From the NCBI RefSeq assembly GCF_947503875.1, contig NZ_CANNFH010000001.1, positions 310,001-374,000 of the forward strand: 64,000 nucleotides of DNA, in the 5' to 3' direction. Source of the DNA: an uncultured Polaribacter sp. (GTDB lineage: Bacteria > Bacteroidota > Bacteroidia > Flavobacteriales > Flavobacteriaceae). Positions 55,736 through 64,000 of the stretch are shown piece by piece (within the stretch, counting starts at the first letter, position 1; every line of letters begins with the position of its first letter). The notes under the pieces were generated by a model. It made no database searches. It was not told the DNA's origin and saw only the letters and a program-made list of their open reading frames with translations. Both the position numbers and the translations under genes were made by a program.

Positions 55736-56476
55736 TTAAACTTTTAAAGGAGTTTTGTCAGATTGACTTACAGCTAACCCATAAATTACAAGTCCGAAAC
55801 CTATTTTGTTAATAGCGTCTCCAATATTGTAAATCACGTCCATATTCAATCCCCATCCTCCAATAGCGTCATACCAGCCAGGTGTTCCTGCCATATAACC
55901 TAAAGGATAAATTGCCCATCCAACTAAAACAAACCAACATAATGTCTTGTGAGCAGATAAGACAGAACCTCCTGCAGCCTCTGCTAATTTTCTTGCCTTT
56001 CCTAGCCAAATATCATATACAATTACAAAGTAGGCTGCTCCAGAGAAGAGACCCCATAACCAAGCATTATCTCTGTCAACTGCTTCACCAAGGTAACCTG
56101 TTACTAACATTATTATAGAGAAAAAGATCATTCTCCACATTAATGATTTTTTGGCTCCTGCCACTTTTAAAATTAAGTAGAATTCAACGCACATTAATGG
56201 TACAGTTAAAACCCAATCTACATATCTAAAAAATGTAGGTGATTCTGCATTGGAAGCCCAATAATCTCTCATATACCAATAATGTACTGCTGCAATAAAT
56301 GTAATTAAACCCGATACAAGTATTGAAGTACGCCATTTTTTATCAAAACCGTTCATTGATAAAAAGAAAAATGCTGCTGCGGCCATCATGGCCATACAAC
56401 CTACAAAAAAGGTGAAACCAACGTAATCGTCTGTTGCCATTTTTGCTACTGCTAAAAATTTTGTAATGTAAAACAT
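55736..56476 (-). CDS. Proteorhodopsin, light-driven proton pump
   Basis: Seven-helix retinal protein. From the start at 56476 (MFYITKFLAVAK, 246 residues) the N-terminus looks like a signal segment. A longer frame to 56599 overlaps blh and was rejected. The helix C motif RYVDWVLTVPLMCVEFY holds the Schiff-base acceptor Asp87, Thr91 and donor Glu98, the D-T-E pattern of outward proton pumps. His65 is the expected partner of the acceptor. Lys224 in DAINKIGFGL binds retinal. The colour-tuning position is Met95, predicting green absorption. It is divergent from blh. Confidence 0.97.
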   Translation of the reverse strand: MFYITKFLAVAKMATDDYVGFTFFVGCMAMMAAAAFFFLSMNGFDKKWRTSILVSGLITFIAAVHYWYMRDYWASNAESPTFFRYVDWVLTVPLMCVEFYLILKVAGAKKSLMWRMIFFSIIMLVTGYLGEAVDRDNAWLWGLFSGAAYFVIVYDIWLGKARKLAEAAGGSVLSAHKTLCWFVLVGWAIYPLGYMAGTPGWYDAIGGWGLNMDVIYNIGDAINKIGFGLVIYGLAVSQSDKTPLKV

Positions 56477-56536
56477 AGAGTATAATTTAGAATTAGTAAA
56501 TACTTTTTTGTCTACCTCTTTTAAGTAAACCTTAAA

Positions 56537-56544
56537 CAAAATTA
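56537..56544 (-). promoter_or_regulatory. Candidate -7 promoter box for proteorhodopsin
   Basis: Reads TAATTTTG on the minus strand, matching TAnnTTTG, 61 bases before the start codon in the 108-base divergent region. No clear -33 TTG at the usual spacing. Confidence 0.4.
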
Positions 56545-56584
56545 AAGAAAATTTTCTTACTTTTACAGTAAATAGGTTATCAAA

Positions 56585-57451
56585 ATGCTTAATTATCAAA
56601 ACTTTAAGATTTTTTTTACATTTTTTCTATTTTGGCTAGGTTTACAATTTGGCCAATTAATAGAAGATACTATTGCTTATTTTTTAGTGTTAAGTGTAGG
56701 AATAATTCATGGTTCTAACGATTTGCTAATATTAAAACGCAAAGCAATAAAACAGAAAGTATATGTTTTGTCTATTTTGTATTATACACTTTTAATAATT
56801 TTATGTGTTGTGTTTTTTGTGTTAACACCATTTGTGTCGCTAATACTTTTTATAGTGTTAAGTGCTTATCATTTTGGAGAGCAGCATTTAGAAGCTAAAA
56901 TTAAAGGGCCTTATTTTTTAGCATTGTTACTCTATATTGCTTACGGTACAATAATATTTTCTCTTATTTTTTTAGAAAACTTAGCAGGTGTAGATAAAAT
57001 CGTTAATGATTTAACGGGTAATTTTTTTACAGAAAATGTTATAACAGTTACACTAATTAGTTCAAGTACCTTAACAGTATTAATTATGCTCTATTTATAT
57101 GTAAACAAGTGTACTAAAAATATAAATTTTGTAAAAGAGCTCTTTTATATTGTGTTGTTATACTTAATCTTTAAAAGTGGTTCTTTAATGTATGGTTTTG
57201 CTATTTACTTTGTACTATGGCATAGTATACCTTCTATAATAGATCAAACCAAATATCTATCTGGTGAGGCAAATAAATTAAATATATTAAAGTATTTAAA
57301 ATCTGCAGGTTTAATTTGGTTATTCAGTATTTTAGGTTTGGTATTAACCTATATTTTAGTAGATAAGAGTTATTTTATTTCTGTTATTTTTCTAGTATTA
57401 TTTGCAGTAACACTCCCGCATGTTTGGGTTATGTATAAAATGAAAAATTAG
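56585..57451 (+). CDS. blh: Brp/Blh family beta-carotene 15,15'-dioxygenase
   Basis: Cleaves beta-carotene to two retinal molecules, the chromophore for proteorhodopsin. The 288-residue membrane protein has about eight hydrophobic segments. Conserved histidines for iron binding are seen in GIIHGSNDLLI, LSAYHFGEQHLE, YFVLWHSIPSIIDQ and VTLPHVWVMY. Head-to-head placement with proteorhodopsin is the known flavobacterial arrangement. The stop overlaps the stop of yaaA on the opposite strand by four bases. Confidence 0.94.
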   Translation: MLNYQNFKIFFTFFLFWLGLQFGQLIEDTIAYFLVLSVGIIHGSNDLLILKRKAIKQKVYVLSILYYTLLIILCVVFFVLTPFVSLILFIVLSAYHFGEQHLEAKIKGPYFLALLLYIAYGTIIFSLIFLENLAGVDKIVNDLTGNFFTENVITVTLISSSTLTVLIMLYLYVNKCTKNINFVKELFYIVLLYLIFKSGSLMYGFAIYFVLWHSIPSIIDQTKYLSGEANKLNILKYLKSAGLIWLFSILGLVLTYILVDKSYFISVIFLVLFAVTLPHVWVMYKMKN

Positions 57452-58206
57452 CGCGTAAATACTAAATCGTTTCCAGAAGATAATTCTTCAGAAAAACGAT
57501 AGTTTTCTATATTAAAGCCTTTTAAATCTTCTATAGTTTCTGCGTTATTTTCTATAATATAACGCACCATATAACCGCGTGCCATTTTCGCATAGGTCAT
57601 AATGGTTTTGTATTCGCCATTTTTAAAGTCTTTAAAAACAGGTGTAATCATTGGTACTTTTAAAGTCTTTTTAGGTAATGCTTTAAAGTATTCTGTACTC
57701 GCAAGATTTACTAGTAATTCATTATCTGTTAACTCTTCATTTAAAGAATCTGCTAAGTCTGTATTCCAAAACTTATATAAGTTTTCGGTTTTGCCTACTT
57801 TTAAACGAGTTCCCATTTCTAAACGGTAAGGTTGTATAAGATCAAGAGGTTTCAATAAGCCATATAAGCCGGACAATATTCTTAGTTTTTCTTGTAAAAT
57901 CGCTATTTTTTCTTCAGATAAAGAGTTTACATCAATTCCTTGAAAAACAGCGCCAGTAAAAGAGTAAATGGCTTGTTTAGCATTTGCTTTTGTAAATGGT
58001 GTTTCCCAAGATTGATTTCTTTCGTAATTTAAAGCAGATAAATCATCAGAAATTTTCATTAATTCTGATAATTTCTTTTTGGAAAGTGTTCTAAGTTTTT
58101 TGTTTAATGCACTAGATTGTTCTAGAAAACGTGGTTGTGTATATGTTTCAGTAGGTACTTTGGTTTCGAAATCTAGAGATTTTGCCGGAGAAATAATTAT
58201 TTTCAT
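57448..58206 (-). CDS. yaaA: Peroxide stress protein YaaA
   Basis: A 252-residue DUF328 protein. It has the start MKIIISPAKSLDFETKVP, the NYERNQSWETPFTKANAKQAIYSFTGAVFQGID region, ILSGLYGLLKPLDLIQPYRLEMGTRL and YKFWNTDL. In E. coli YaaA limits free iron and DNA damage under peroxide. Its convergent, overlapping end with blh may be incidental, although light-driven retinal chemistry produces oxidants. Confidence 0.95.
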   Translation of the reverse strand: MKIIISPAKSLDFETKVPTETYTQPRFLEQSSALNKKLRTLSKKKLSELMKISDDLSALNYERNQSWETPFTKANAKQAIYSFTGAVFQGIDVNSLSEEKIAILQEKLRILSGLYGLLKPLDLIQPYRLEMGTRLKVGKTENLYKFWNTDLADSLNEELTDNELLVNLASTEYFKALPKKTLKVPMITPVFKDFKNGEYKTIMTYAKMARGYMVRYIIENNAETIEDLKGFNIENYRFSEELSSGNDLVFTR

Positions 58207-58507
58207 TTGTTGAAATTGAAAAATTAGTATTGCATTCTTAAAGAGTATAAAAATACAATTACTATTAAAATTTTTCTAATTGTAAGGCACAATTTTAATT
58301 GATACAACTATTGGTAATTCTAATACCTTACAGGTGGTTAGTAATTGGTGTGTATAAATTTTTGTAATAGTAAAAATAGTACCAATGTTTTTATTGGATA
58401 AAAAAAAATCACCACTAAACAAGTTAGTGGCGATTATAAAATTTCTAATAAAATTAAAAGTCTAATTTTAGTAATAATCTTCTATGTTGAGTTCAAGAAC
58501 AAATAAA
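58207..58507. other. 301-bp spacer with a minus-strand terminator
   Basis: At 58408-58434 ATCACCACTAA and TTAGTGGCGAT pair with one G-T wobble. On the minus strand a run of eight or more T follows, placing a terminator downstream of the DUF6733 gene. No coding frame supported elsewhere. Confidence 0.75.
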
Positions 58508-59248
58508 TTACAAACTAATAAAAAACGTTAATCTATAGAAATCGTTAGTTGCAAATCTTTCATCTTCATCTGCTAAATTCCCTCCAAAAGAGAATCTTAA
58601 ACCTGCATTATTCTTTTGGAATTGAACATATGGTCCAGCCCAGAAGTAGCCATCTACTCTATCTAAAGAACCACCACCATTTACATCACCTCCAGATAAA
58701 AATAATTCCTCAATATGGGCACCAAAAGAAAAGAATGGGCTTACTTTATAACCTAAATTTGCCCAGTAGTGCACATAGTTGTTAGTTGCTTGCCCTGCAG
58801 TTGTTTCATCAGCAAGTGCTGCATAATATCCAATATAAAATTGTCCTTCTAATTTGTCTGATCCGTGATTTACAGTTAAATTTGGTACAATACCATCTCC
58901 AATAACCCCAGGACCTTGTGCACCACTAGATAGCAAGCTACCCATGGTAAAACCTAATTGTGGATTAATGTCAAAATCTCCTACAGTAAAATTGTAACCA
59001 AGACCAAATTCTGTCCACTGTCCCCAAGAAGCACCAGCAGAACCACCTCCCCATTGGATACCATAAAAAGTGAAAGCGCTAGTGTCAGATAATTCATATG
59101 CACCTGTCATCATAGGGTTGAATCCAAAAAATGCATCTTGATTAAGACTAAGTCCAATACTTAACTTGTCGTCTGTTTGTGCGTTTGCTGTCGTAAAGGA
59201 AAATAGCATTAAAAATGTAAAACCAATTGAAAGTTTTTTTAGTGTCAT
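58508..59248 (-). CDS. DUF6733-like outer-membrane beta-barrel candidate
   Basis: A 246-residue protein with a signal peptide (MTLKKLSIGFTFLMLFSFTTANAQ). It has alternating amphipathic strands rich in Gly, Tyr and Trp (FYGIQWGGGSAGASWGQWTEFGLGYNF, YWANLGYKVSPFFSFGAHIEEL) and ends in a strand with aromatic Phe (YRLTFFISL). This suggests an outer-membrane barrel. The DUF6733 label is from pattern memory. No enzyme motif. Confidence 0.72.
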   Translation of the reverse strand: MTLKKLSIGFTFLMLFSFTTANAQTDDKLSIGLSLNQDAFFGFNPMMTGAYELSDTSAFTFYGIQWGGGSAGASWGQWTEFGLGYNFTVGDFDINPQLGFTMGSLLSSGAQGPGVIGDGIVPNLTVNHGSDKLEGQFYIGYYAALADETTAGQATNNYVHYWANLGYKVSPFFSFGAHIEELFLSGGDVNGGGSLDRVDGYFWAGPYVQFQKNNAGLRFSFGGNLADEDERFATNDFYRLTFFISL

Positions 59249-59996
59249 AATTTTTGTTTAAAAGTTTAAAATTAATTGTTCCCCCTTTTTAATTCTCTAC
59301 AGATTACAAACAGTTAAAAAGGTGAAACACTTTGCTTGCAATACTGCTTTAAATATTATTTTAATTAAATATTGAAAATAAATTGCTATTAGATTTTTTT
59401 TATTTTCACTATTGTAATCTCTCTGAAATTAATATTTTACTAGTATGAGTATCAATTATCAGAGTGACAAAGTTATAATAGATTAGCTTTAAGTTCCAAA
59501 TTAATAGTATAACTTTCGGTATTTTTATGTATCTGACAAAATCAAAACTTTATATTTATAATATCGCATTAAATCGTGTTAAATTTTATTAATTTACATT
59601 GTATTAAATTTGTGTTTTGGTGTTTTTTTTAGAGTTAAAAGAGATAAAATGGATTAATTGTTAAATTTTATTCATTAAAAATCGCATTTAAGGTGAAAAA
59701 GTGTAATTTAATACTATAGGTTTTTTTATTGATGTGTTTAATTTCATTTATAGTTGTGTTGCTATCGATTTAAAAAAAAATATGTTTTTTGAACTAATAA
59801 ATTGTTTCATTTAAAATGAACCAATTATAACACAGAGTAATTGTAATGGCATACCTTCTATTTTTTAGTATCTTATTTCTTTTGAATTATTCTTTTATTA
59901 TATTTGAAAGAATTATAAATAAAAGTCTTTTCTAAACTATGATCATTCCTATTAATGTGTAATTTAGAAATTGGGCTTCAGGATAAATAAACATTT
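59249..59996. other. 748-bp very AT-rich region without genes
   Basis: No coding frame with protein-like composition on either strand. The sequence is unusually AT-rich even for this window, with many T and A runs and several TAnnTTT-like strings. It separates the divergently oriented DUF6733 and M28 genes, so it should hold both promoters. No RNA gene could be recognised by eye. Confidence 0.5.
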
Positions 59997-61322
59997 ATGA
60001 AAACAATTACATTAGTATTTATTTTATTTACAACCATATCGTTTGCACAAACAGATCTTAAGTTATACGATATTATTAATGCAATTTCTGCTGATAGAAT
60101 TAAAAAAGACGTAAAAAAGTTAACAGATTTCGGAACAAGAAATACCTTTTCTGATACCATTTCTAAAACAAGAGGAATTGGAGCAGCAAGACGTTGGATA
60201 AAAGCGGAATTCGATAAAATTTCTTCAGATTGTAATAATTGCTTAAATACCTTTTATCAAAAAGATTTGGTAACAACAGATATGGGCTCAAGAGTACCAC
60301 ATGATGCGTATGTTGTAAATGTAGTTGCTATTCAAAAAGGAACAAAATACCCAAATAAGTACATTATAATGAGTGGTGATATAGATTCTAGAGCCAGTGA
60401 TACTATGGATTTTACTACAGATGCACCTGGAGCAAATGATAATGCATCTGGTATGGCAGGTACTATTGAGGCTGCAAGAGTCTTAAGCAAATATAAATTT
60501 GAAAGCAGTATTATTTATGTGGGTTTATCTGGGGAAGAACAAGGTTTATTTGGCGGCGCAGGTTTAGCTAAATATGCAAAAGATAACAAATGGGACATTA
60601 TAGGTATTCTTAATAATGATATGATTGGGAATATTAAAGGAGTAGATGGTGTAATAGATAATAGAACATTTAGAATATTTTCTGAGCCTGTGCCCGCAAA
60701 CGAAACAGAAAGACAGCGCAGATTGCGCAGATTTTATGGAGGTGAAGTAGATGGTATCTCAAGACAATTGGCAAGATATATCTATAAAAATGTAAAAATT
60801 TATATGCCAGAAATGAATCCAATGATGATTTACAGATTAGATCGTTTTGGAAGAGGTGGGCACCACAGACCTTTTAACGATTTAGGTTTTGCTGGTGTAA
60901 GAATAATGGAAGCTCATGAAAATTACACACAACAGCACCAAGATATAAGAACAGAAAATGGGATTAAGTATGGTGATACCTTTGAGCATGTTAATTTTCC
61001 ATATGCAAAAAAATTAACAGCTGTAAATGCAATTAACCTAGCAAGTTTGGCCTGGGCGCCAGAAGCTCCAAAAGAAGTTGCTATTGGCGGAATTGTGGAA
61101 GCTTCAGCAAAACTAAAATGGAGTAATGTGACTGGTGCCAAAGGTTATAAAATTTATTGGAGAGATACAACTTCTCCAACATGGGACAATTCTAGATATG
61201 TAGAAGATACAGAGTTTACGTTAGAGGGTATTGTAATTGATAATTTCTTCTTTGGAGTAGCTGCTGTTGGGCAAAATGGACACGAAAGTGTAGTAGTTTT
61301 TCCAAATAAAATTATGAGATAG
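59997..61322 (+). CDS. Secreted M28-family zinc peptidase with C-terminal fibronectin-like domain
   Basis: A 441-residue protein with a signal peptide (MKTITLVFILFTTISFAQ). The M28 domain shows GANDNASGMAGTIEAARVL (metal Asp148), the catalytic GEEQGLFG pair (Glu180, Glu181), ILNNDMIGN and the last ligand in RIMEAHENYT. The position normally held by the first metal His reads MSGDIDSR, with Asp128. Residues from about 355 form an FnIII-like region (VGAKGYKIYWRDT-like). It is likely an aminopeptidase. The M23 gene starts one base after its stop. Confidence 0.88.
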   Translation: MKTITLVFILFTTISFAQTDLKLYDIINAISADRIKKDVKKLTDFGTRNTFSDTISKTRGIGAARRWIKAEFDKISSDCNNCLNTFYQKDLVTTDMGSRVPHDAYVVNVVAIQKGTKYPNKYIIMSGDIDSRASDTMDFTTDAPGANDNASGMAGTIEAARVLSKYKFESSIIYVGLSGEEQGLFGGAGLAKYAKDNKWDIIGILNNDMIGNIKGVDGVIDNRTFRIFSEPVPANETERQRRLRRFYGGEVDGISRQLARYIYKNVKIYMPEMNPMMIYRLDRFGRGGHHRPFNDLGFAGVRIMEAHENYTQQHQDIRTENGIKYGDTFEHVNFPYAKKLTAVNAINLASLAWAPEAPKEVAIGGIVEASAKLKWSNVTGAKGYKIYWRDTTSPTWDNSRYVEDTEFTLEGIVIDNFFFGVAAVGQNGHESVVVFPNKIMR

Positions 61323-61323
61323 T

Positions 61324-62124
61324 ATGTTTTTTAGAATAATTTTATTTGGTCTACTCGTTACATCTTGTGTAACCAAAAAAGAATACAAAAGACCTAACTA
61401 TATTAATTTTGAGCAGGTTAACGATTCTATTTTTGTAATACTAAACAATTCAATATTAGCACCTACTTTTTTAACAATAGAAGATTTAAAAAAAAATAAA
61501 ACTGTCTTTGTAGACTTTAATAGTCCGAAAGAATTTACAATTTTAAAATTTCATGAATCTGAAACAGATACCATTGCTATTGATAAAAATTACAGGTTTA
61601 AATTACAATATGGTAGTTCTTATGCAAAACCTTATGATACTTTGTATAACTATGGTCTTCCCTTCTTAAAGGGCAAACGTTACAAGGTTTTACAGGGAAA
61701 TAATGGAAGTTATAGTCATAGAAAAATAACCTCTAAATACGCTATAGATTTTAAAATGAATGTAGGCGAGGGAGTTTGTGCTGTTAGAGATGGATTGGTT
61801 ATACAAACCAAAAGCGATTCTAATGAAGGCGGAACCACCAAAAAATACATGGATAAAGCAAATAAAATATTAGTAGTGCATAAAGATGGTACGTTTGTGC
61901 AGTATGCCCATTTTAAGCAAGATGGTGTGTTGGTAAAAAAGGGAGATTCTATTAAAAAGGGACAACTTATTGGTTACTCTGGGAATACCGGTTTTTCTTC
62001 TGAGCCACATTTGCATTTTGTGTTATATGCATCTTCAAAAGAAGGATTAGTTTCTGTGCCTTTTATTTTAAATAGTGTACCATCACAAGAATATAAAAAA
62101 GGAAACTACGCTAAAAATAAGTAA
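61324..62124 (+). CDS. M23 family metallopeptidase lipoprotein
   Basis: A 266-residue lipoprotein (Cys15 in LLVTSCVTK). The LytM-type domain has the metal His and Asp in SHRKITSKYAIDFKM. A His lies in QYAHFKQDGVLVKKGDSIKKG, and the HxH motif in SGNTGFSSEPHLHFVLY. It may cleave peptidoglycan cross-bridges or other glycine-rich peptides. It follows the M28 gene by one base, so both are cotranslated. Confidence 0.92.
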   Translation: MFFRIILFGLLVTSCVTKKEYKRPNYINFEQVNDSIFVILNNSILAPTFLTIEDLKKNKTVFVDFNSPKEFTILKFHESETDTIAIDKNYRFKLQYGSSYAKPYDTLYNYGLPFLKGKRYKVLQGNNGSYSHRKITSKYAIDFKMNVGEGVCAVRDGLVIQTKSDSNEGGTTKKYMDKANKILVVHKDGTFVQYAHFKQDGVLVKKGDSIKKGQLIGYSGNTGFSSEPHLHFVLYASSKEGLVSVPFILNSVPSQEYKKGNYAKNK

Positions 62125-62236
62125 AACACTCTTTTAGTTCATATAGAGGTTGCTGATGCATTTATAGTATAAACCAATCATTTTCTTTAGTACGGTAAAA
62201 GTAATACTATTATATTTGAATATAAAACTTTTAGTT

Positions 62237-62806
62237 ATGAGAAGTGTATTAATTTTATCAGCGCTTTTAATTGTTAATTTATCTTTTGCGCAACATACAG
62301 AGGTTCTTGTTAAAAACATTTCTGTATCTGGCATAGAACAAGGTCAATTTAAAACAAACGGAATACAAGATTTAAATAAAGAACTTTTTTTTATTCAAGA
62401 TTTAAAACCAATAAACAACTCTGAGGGTAAATTTGCTTTTTATAAAGAAATTGACCAATCTTTTGTAAAAGAAAAGGAGAGTATAGTAAAAACAGATAAA
62501 AAAATTATTCAACTTTTAACATCTAATAGTTTAGCGGTAGATGTGAATTTGGATCTAATACATAAAATTTTACTCCAAAAGTTTATAAAGAATGAGGTTT
62601 TAAGCCAAGTTGTAAGTGATGATAACTATAACGCTTTTTATAAAACTTACGACTTAAAGGATAAGTTAAATATATTAATTTACAAAGGTGAATATACTGC
62701 TGTAGAGTTAGGGAATAATATTTATCAGTCTATAAACAAATTATTTAAAACAGAAATAGATAAAACTTTAGACAGTAGTTTAAACCTTTTAACGTTCAAT
62801 TTTTAG
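62237..62806 (+). CDS. Secreted protein of unknown function
   Basis: A 189-residue protein from the ATG at 62237, giving a good signal peptide (MRSVLILSALLIVNLSFAQ). The in-frame ATG at 62216 adds seven residues. The rest is helical and lysine-rich, without cysteine or clear motif. It lies downstream of the M28/M23 pair on the same strand and ends before a terminator. I do not recognise a family. Confidence 0.7.
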   Translation: MRSVLILSALLIVNLSFAQHTEVLVKNISVSGIEQGQFKTNGIQDLNKELFFIQDLKPINNSEGKFAFYKEIDQSFVKEKESIVKTDKKIIQLLTSNSLAVDVNLDLIHKILLQKFIKNEVLSQVVSDDNYNAFYKTYDLKDKLNILIYKGEYTAVELGNNIYQSINKLFKTEIDKTLDSSLNLLTFNF

Positions 62807-62848
62807 CATATTTTCTGAGTTGATTAGTTAAGTTTGTTTGTTATTTGG

Positions 62849-62883
62849 AAAATTGACATTGGGTAACCAATGTCAATTTTTTA
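62849..62883 (+). terminator. Terminator after the secreted unknown protein
   Basis: AAAATTGACATTGG and CCAATGTCAATTTT form a 14-base perfect stem with a GTAA loop, followed by T. A/T tracts on both sides allow use by the converging hmuY gene too. Confidence 0.88.
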
Positions 62884-62976
62884 TTTAGATAAAATAACAT
62901 ACTAGTTATTATAAAACACTTTTAAGTTGTAAGATATACTTAAGGATACTTTATAGATTGTATTAGTTTTTATCTG

Positions 62977-63597
62977 TTACTCAAAACTTGTTTCGCCAAC
63001 ATTAGGGTTGTATATATAGTTGAAAGTATAATGTCTGCCATTTTCAGGATTTGAAGAATCGTTATTTTTGTAATAGTTTAAGATTTCCATTTTCGCATAA
63101 TGGCCATCATTTGTTTTAATAATTAAAATAACGCCAGCAATTGGGTTAATTACATTATTAATAAAATCGTAACTATACCAACCATTATTACTACCAATAG
63201 GCAATGCATAGCTATCTGTTGCATCTTGTTTAAATATTGCATTTTCTGGTACATCTATTACATTACTAAAAGTGTCATTTACTAAAAGAAGGCCTGCTTC
63301 TCCCGTTCGCTCAGGTTCATCGGCTATACCCACTTTACCACCTCCATTAACTAAAATAGTTAGACCTCTAAAGGCAATATCCCAGTTGTCATCTGTAACT
63401 TGCGTGCCCGTTTTAAAACTAAATTTTGAAAATTCTCCGGAAACAGCTCCTCTTCCTGTATTCCCTATTTGTGGCGCCGCAAAATTTTCTACTTTATTAG
63501 CAGTTACGGGTGTTAACATAGTTTCTTCACTCTCGTTACAAGAAGTTACTGTTAAGCTTAAAAAAGCTATTATTAAAATTGATTTTAGATTTCTCAT
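62977..63597 (-). CDS. hmuY: HmuY family haem-binding lipoprotein
   Basis: A 206-residue lipoprotein (Cys20 in LTVTSCNES). The HmuY fold is suggested by YWSFKTGTQV-like FSKFSFKTGTQVTDDNWDIAFRG, ILVNGGGKVG, GWYSYDFINNVINPIAGVILIIKTNDGHYAKMEILNYYKN and YTFNYIYNPN. HmuY captures haem at the surface and hands it to a TonB-dependent receptor. The gene directly follows a receptor on the same strand. The haem ligands cannot be assigned with confidence. Confidence 0.85.
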   Translation of the reverse strand: MRNLKSILIIAFLSLTVTSCNESEETMLTPVTANKVENFAAPQIGNTGRGAVSGEFSKFSFKTGTQVTDDNWDIAFRGLTILVNGGGKVGIADEPERTGEAGLLLVNDTFSNVIDVPENAIFKQDATDSYALPIGSNNGWYSYDFINNVINPIAGVILIIKTNDGHYAKMEILNYYKNNDSSNPENGRHYTFNYIYNPNVGETSFE

Positions 63598-63636
63598 GAC
63601 TAATTAATTAAATTGATTATTATTATTCGTTTTTTA

Positions 63637-64000
63637 TTAAAAATTAAATTGTAATCGTGCATAAAAACTTCTCCCTAATAGCAATACAGCATCATTGTTA
63701 GGAAATAGAGATTGATTTTCTAAACCTTTTTCATTTAAAAGGTTATCAACACCTAATTGCATGTTCATCATTTCGAAAAATGTTTTTTCAAAAGCTATAT
63801 TTATCTGCGTGTTTCCAGCTACAAAAGCATCGTATTTGTCTATAATATTTTGGCTATTGTTAGTGTCGAACAAAGCGTATTTACTTCTATAAATAGCTCT
63901 AATATTTGCAGAAAAGTCATGTGTTAGATTATTGTAAAATAATTTTACATTTGCAGTATGTTTAGAGCGATTAGGCAAGCCAAAATAATCTGATTTCTCT
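63637..64000 (-). CDS. TonB-dependent receptor, C-terminal part (runs off the window)
   Basis: The frame is open to the right window edge, so only about the last 121 residues are seen. Features are beta-barrel strands (TANVKLFYNNLTHDFSANIRAIYRSKY), the NLLNEKGLENQ region typical of TonB receptor ends, and a terminal strand LLGRSFYARLQFNF with C-terminal Phe. Coupled to hmuY, it is likely a haem or haemophore receptor (HmuR-like). The substrate is inferred from the neighbour only. Confidence 0.88.
   Translation of the reverse strand, partial: EKSDYFGLPNRSKHTANVKLFYNNLTHDFSANIRAIYRSKYALFDTNNSQNIIDKYDAFVAGNTQINIAFEKTFFEMMNMQLGVDNLLNEKGLENQSLFPNNDAVLLLGRSFYARLQFNF

Noticed and set aside
56477..56599. 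N-terminal extension of proteorhodopsin up to 56599
   Set aside because: It would overlap the blh start and carry the divergent promoter region inside the gene. The start at 56476 gives the expected signal-like N-terminus.

Overview
This is a chromosomal window from a low-GC, AT-rich member of the Bacteroidota. It is almost certainly a marine member of the Flavobacteriaceae and probably close to Polaribacter. The evidence is a proteorhodopsin gene paired with a Blh carotene dioxygenase gene, promoter-like TAnnTTTG boxes, few Shine-Dalgarno sequences, many short lipoproteins with a Cys lipobox, HmuY and TonB-receptor genes, DUF2853, DUF6733 and DUF2141 proteins, and a SerB-SerA fusion. The genus is inferred from gene content and was not tested by any search.

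Layout. 1-7.5 kb holds the 3' part of the ribosomal protein superoperon (rpsH-rplF-rplR-rpsE-rpmD-rplO-secY-infA-rpmJ-rpsM-rpsK-rpsD-rpoA-rplQ), closed by a UUCG-loop terminator. 7.7-14.8 kb holds central metabolism (carA, eno, gltA) and two pentein-fold guanidino hydrolases flanking a fasciclin lipoprotein. 14.9-26.1 kb holds a PafA-type phosphatase, an MlaE/MlaF ABC pair, tRNA-Lys, a CIA30 protein, a frameshifted DUF389 membrane protein, a SprT-like protease, an SDR, an amidohydrolase, a beta-helix lipoprotein and a glutaminyl-cyclase lipoprotein. 26.3-38.8 kb holds rpmE2, an FMN glutamate-synthase-like enzyme, a methyltransferase, a solitary type IIG restriction-modification enzyme, gcvP, a UbiA-like membrane protein and the serB-serA fusion. 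39.1-46.1 kb holds an NlpC/P60 lipoprotein and a kynurenine-degradation cluster (kynU, kmo, haaO, ACMSD-like) riddled with palindromic repeats. 46.1-54.1 kb holds small envelope and regulatory proteins, type II NADH dehydrogenase, dnaK, DUF2853 and sdaA. 54.3-58.2 kb holds an uncharacterised membrane protein, proteorhodopsin, blh and yaaA. 58.5-64 kb holds a DUF6733 beta-barrel candidate, M28 and M23 peptidases, and an HmuY plus TonB-receptor haem-uptake pair that runs off the window.

How the genes work together. The window is mostly housekeeping with a marine-heterotroph accessory layer: light-driven proton pumping with local retinal synthesis, haem and phosphate acquisition, and catabolism of tryptophan, glycine, serine and guanidino compounds. 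The most unusual structural signal is four loci where an otherwise conserved coding frame has a damaged or replaced element. The kmo start region is built from a repeat and has only a GTG start. A 173-codon frame has no methionine codon at all. A small zinc-ribbon protein carries an in-frame TAA. DUF389 is split by a one-base shift in a T run. These could be real decay, non-canonical starts, or assembly errors, and read-level checks would separate them.
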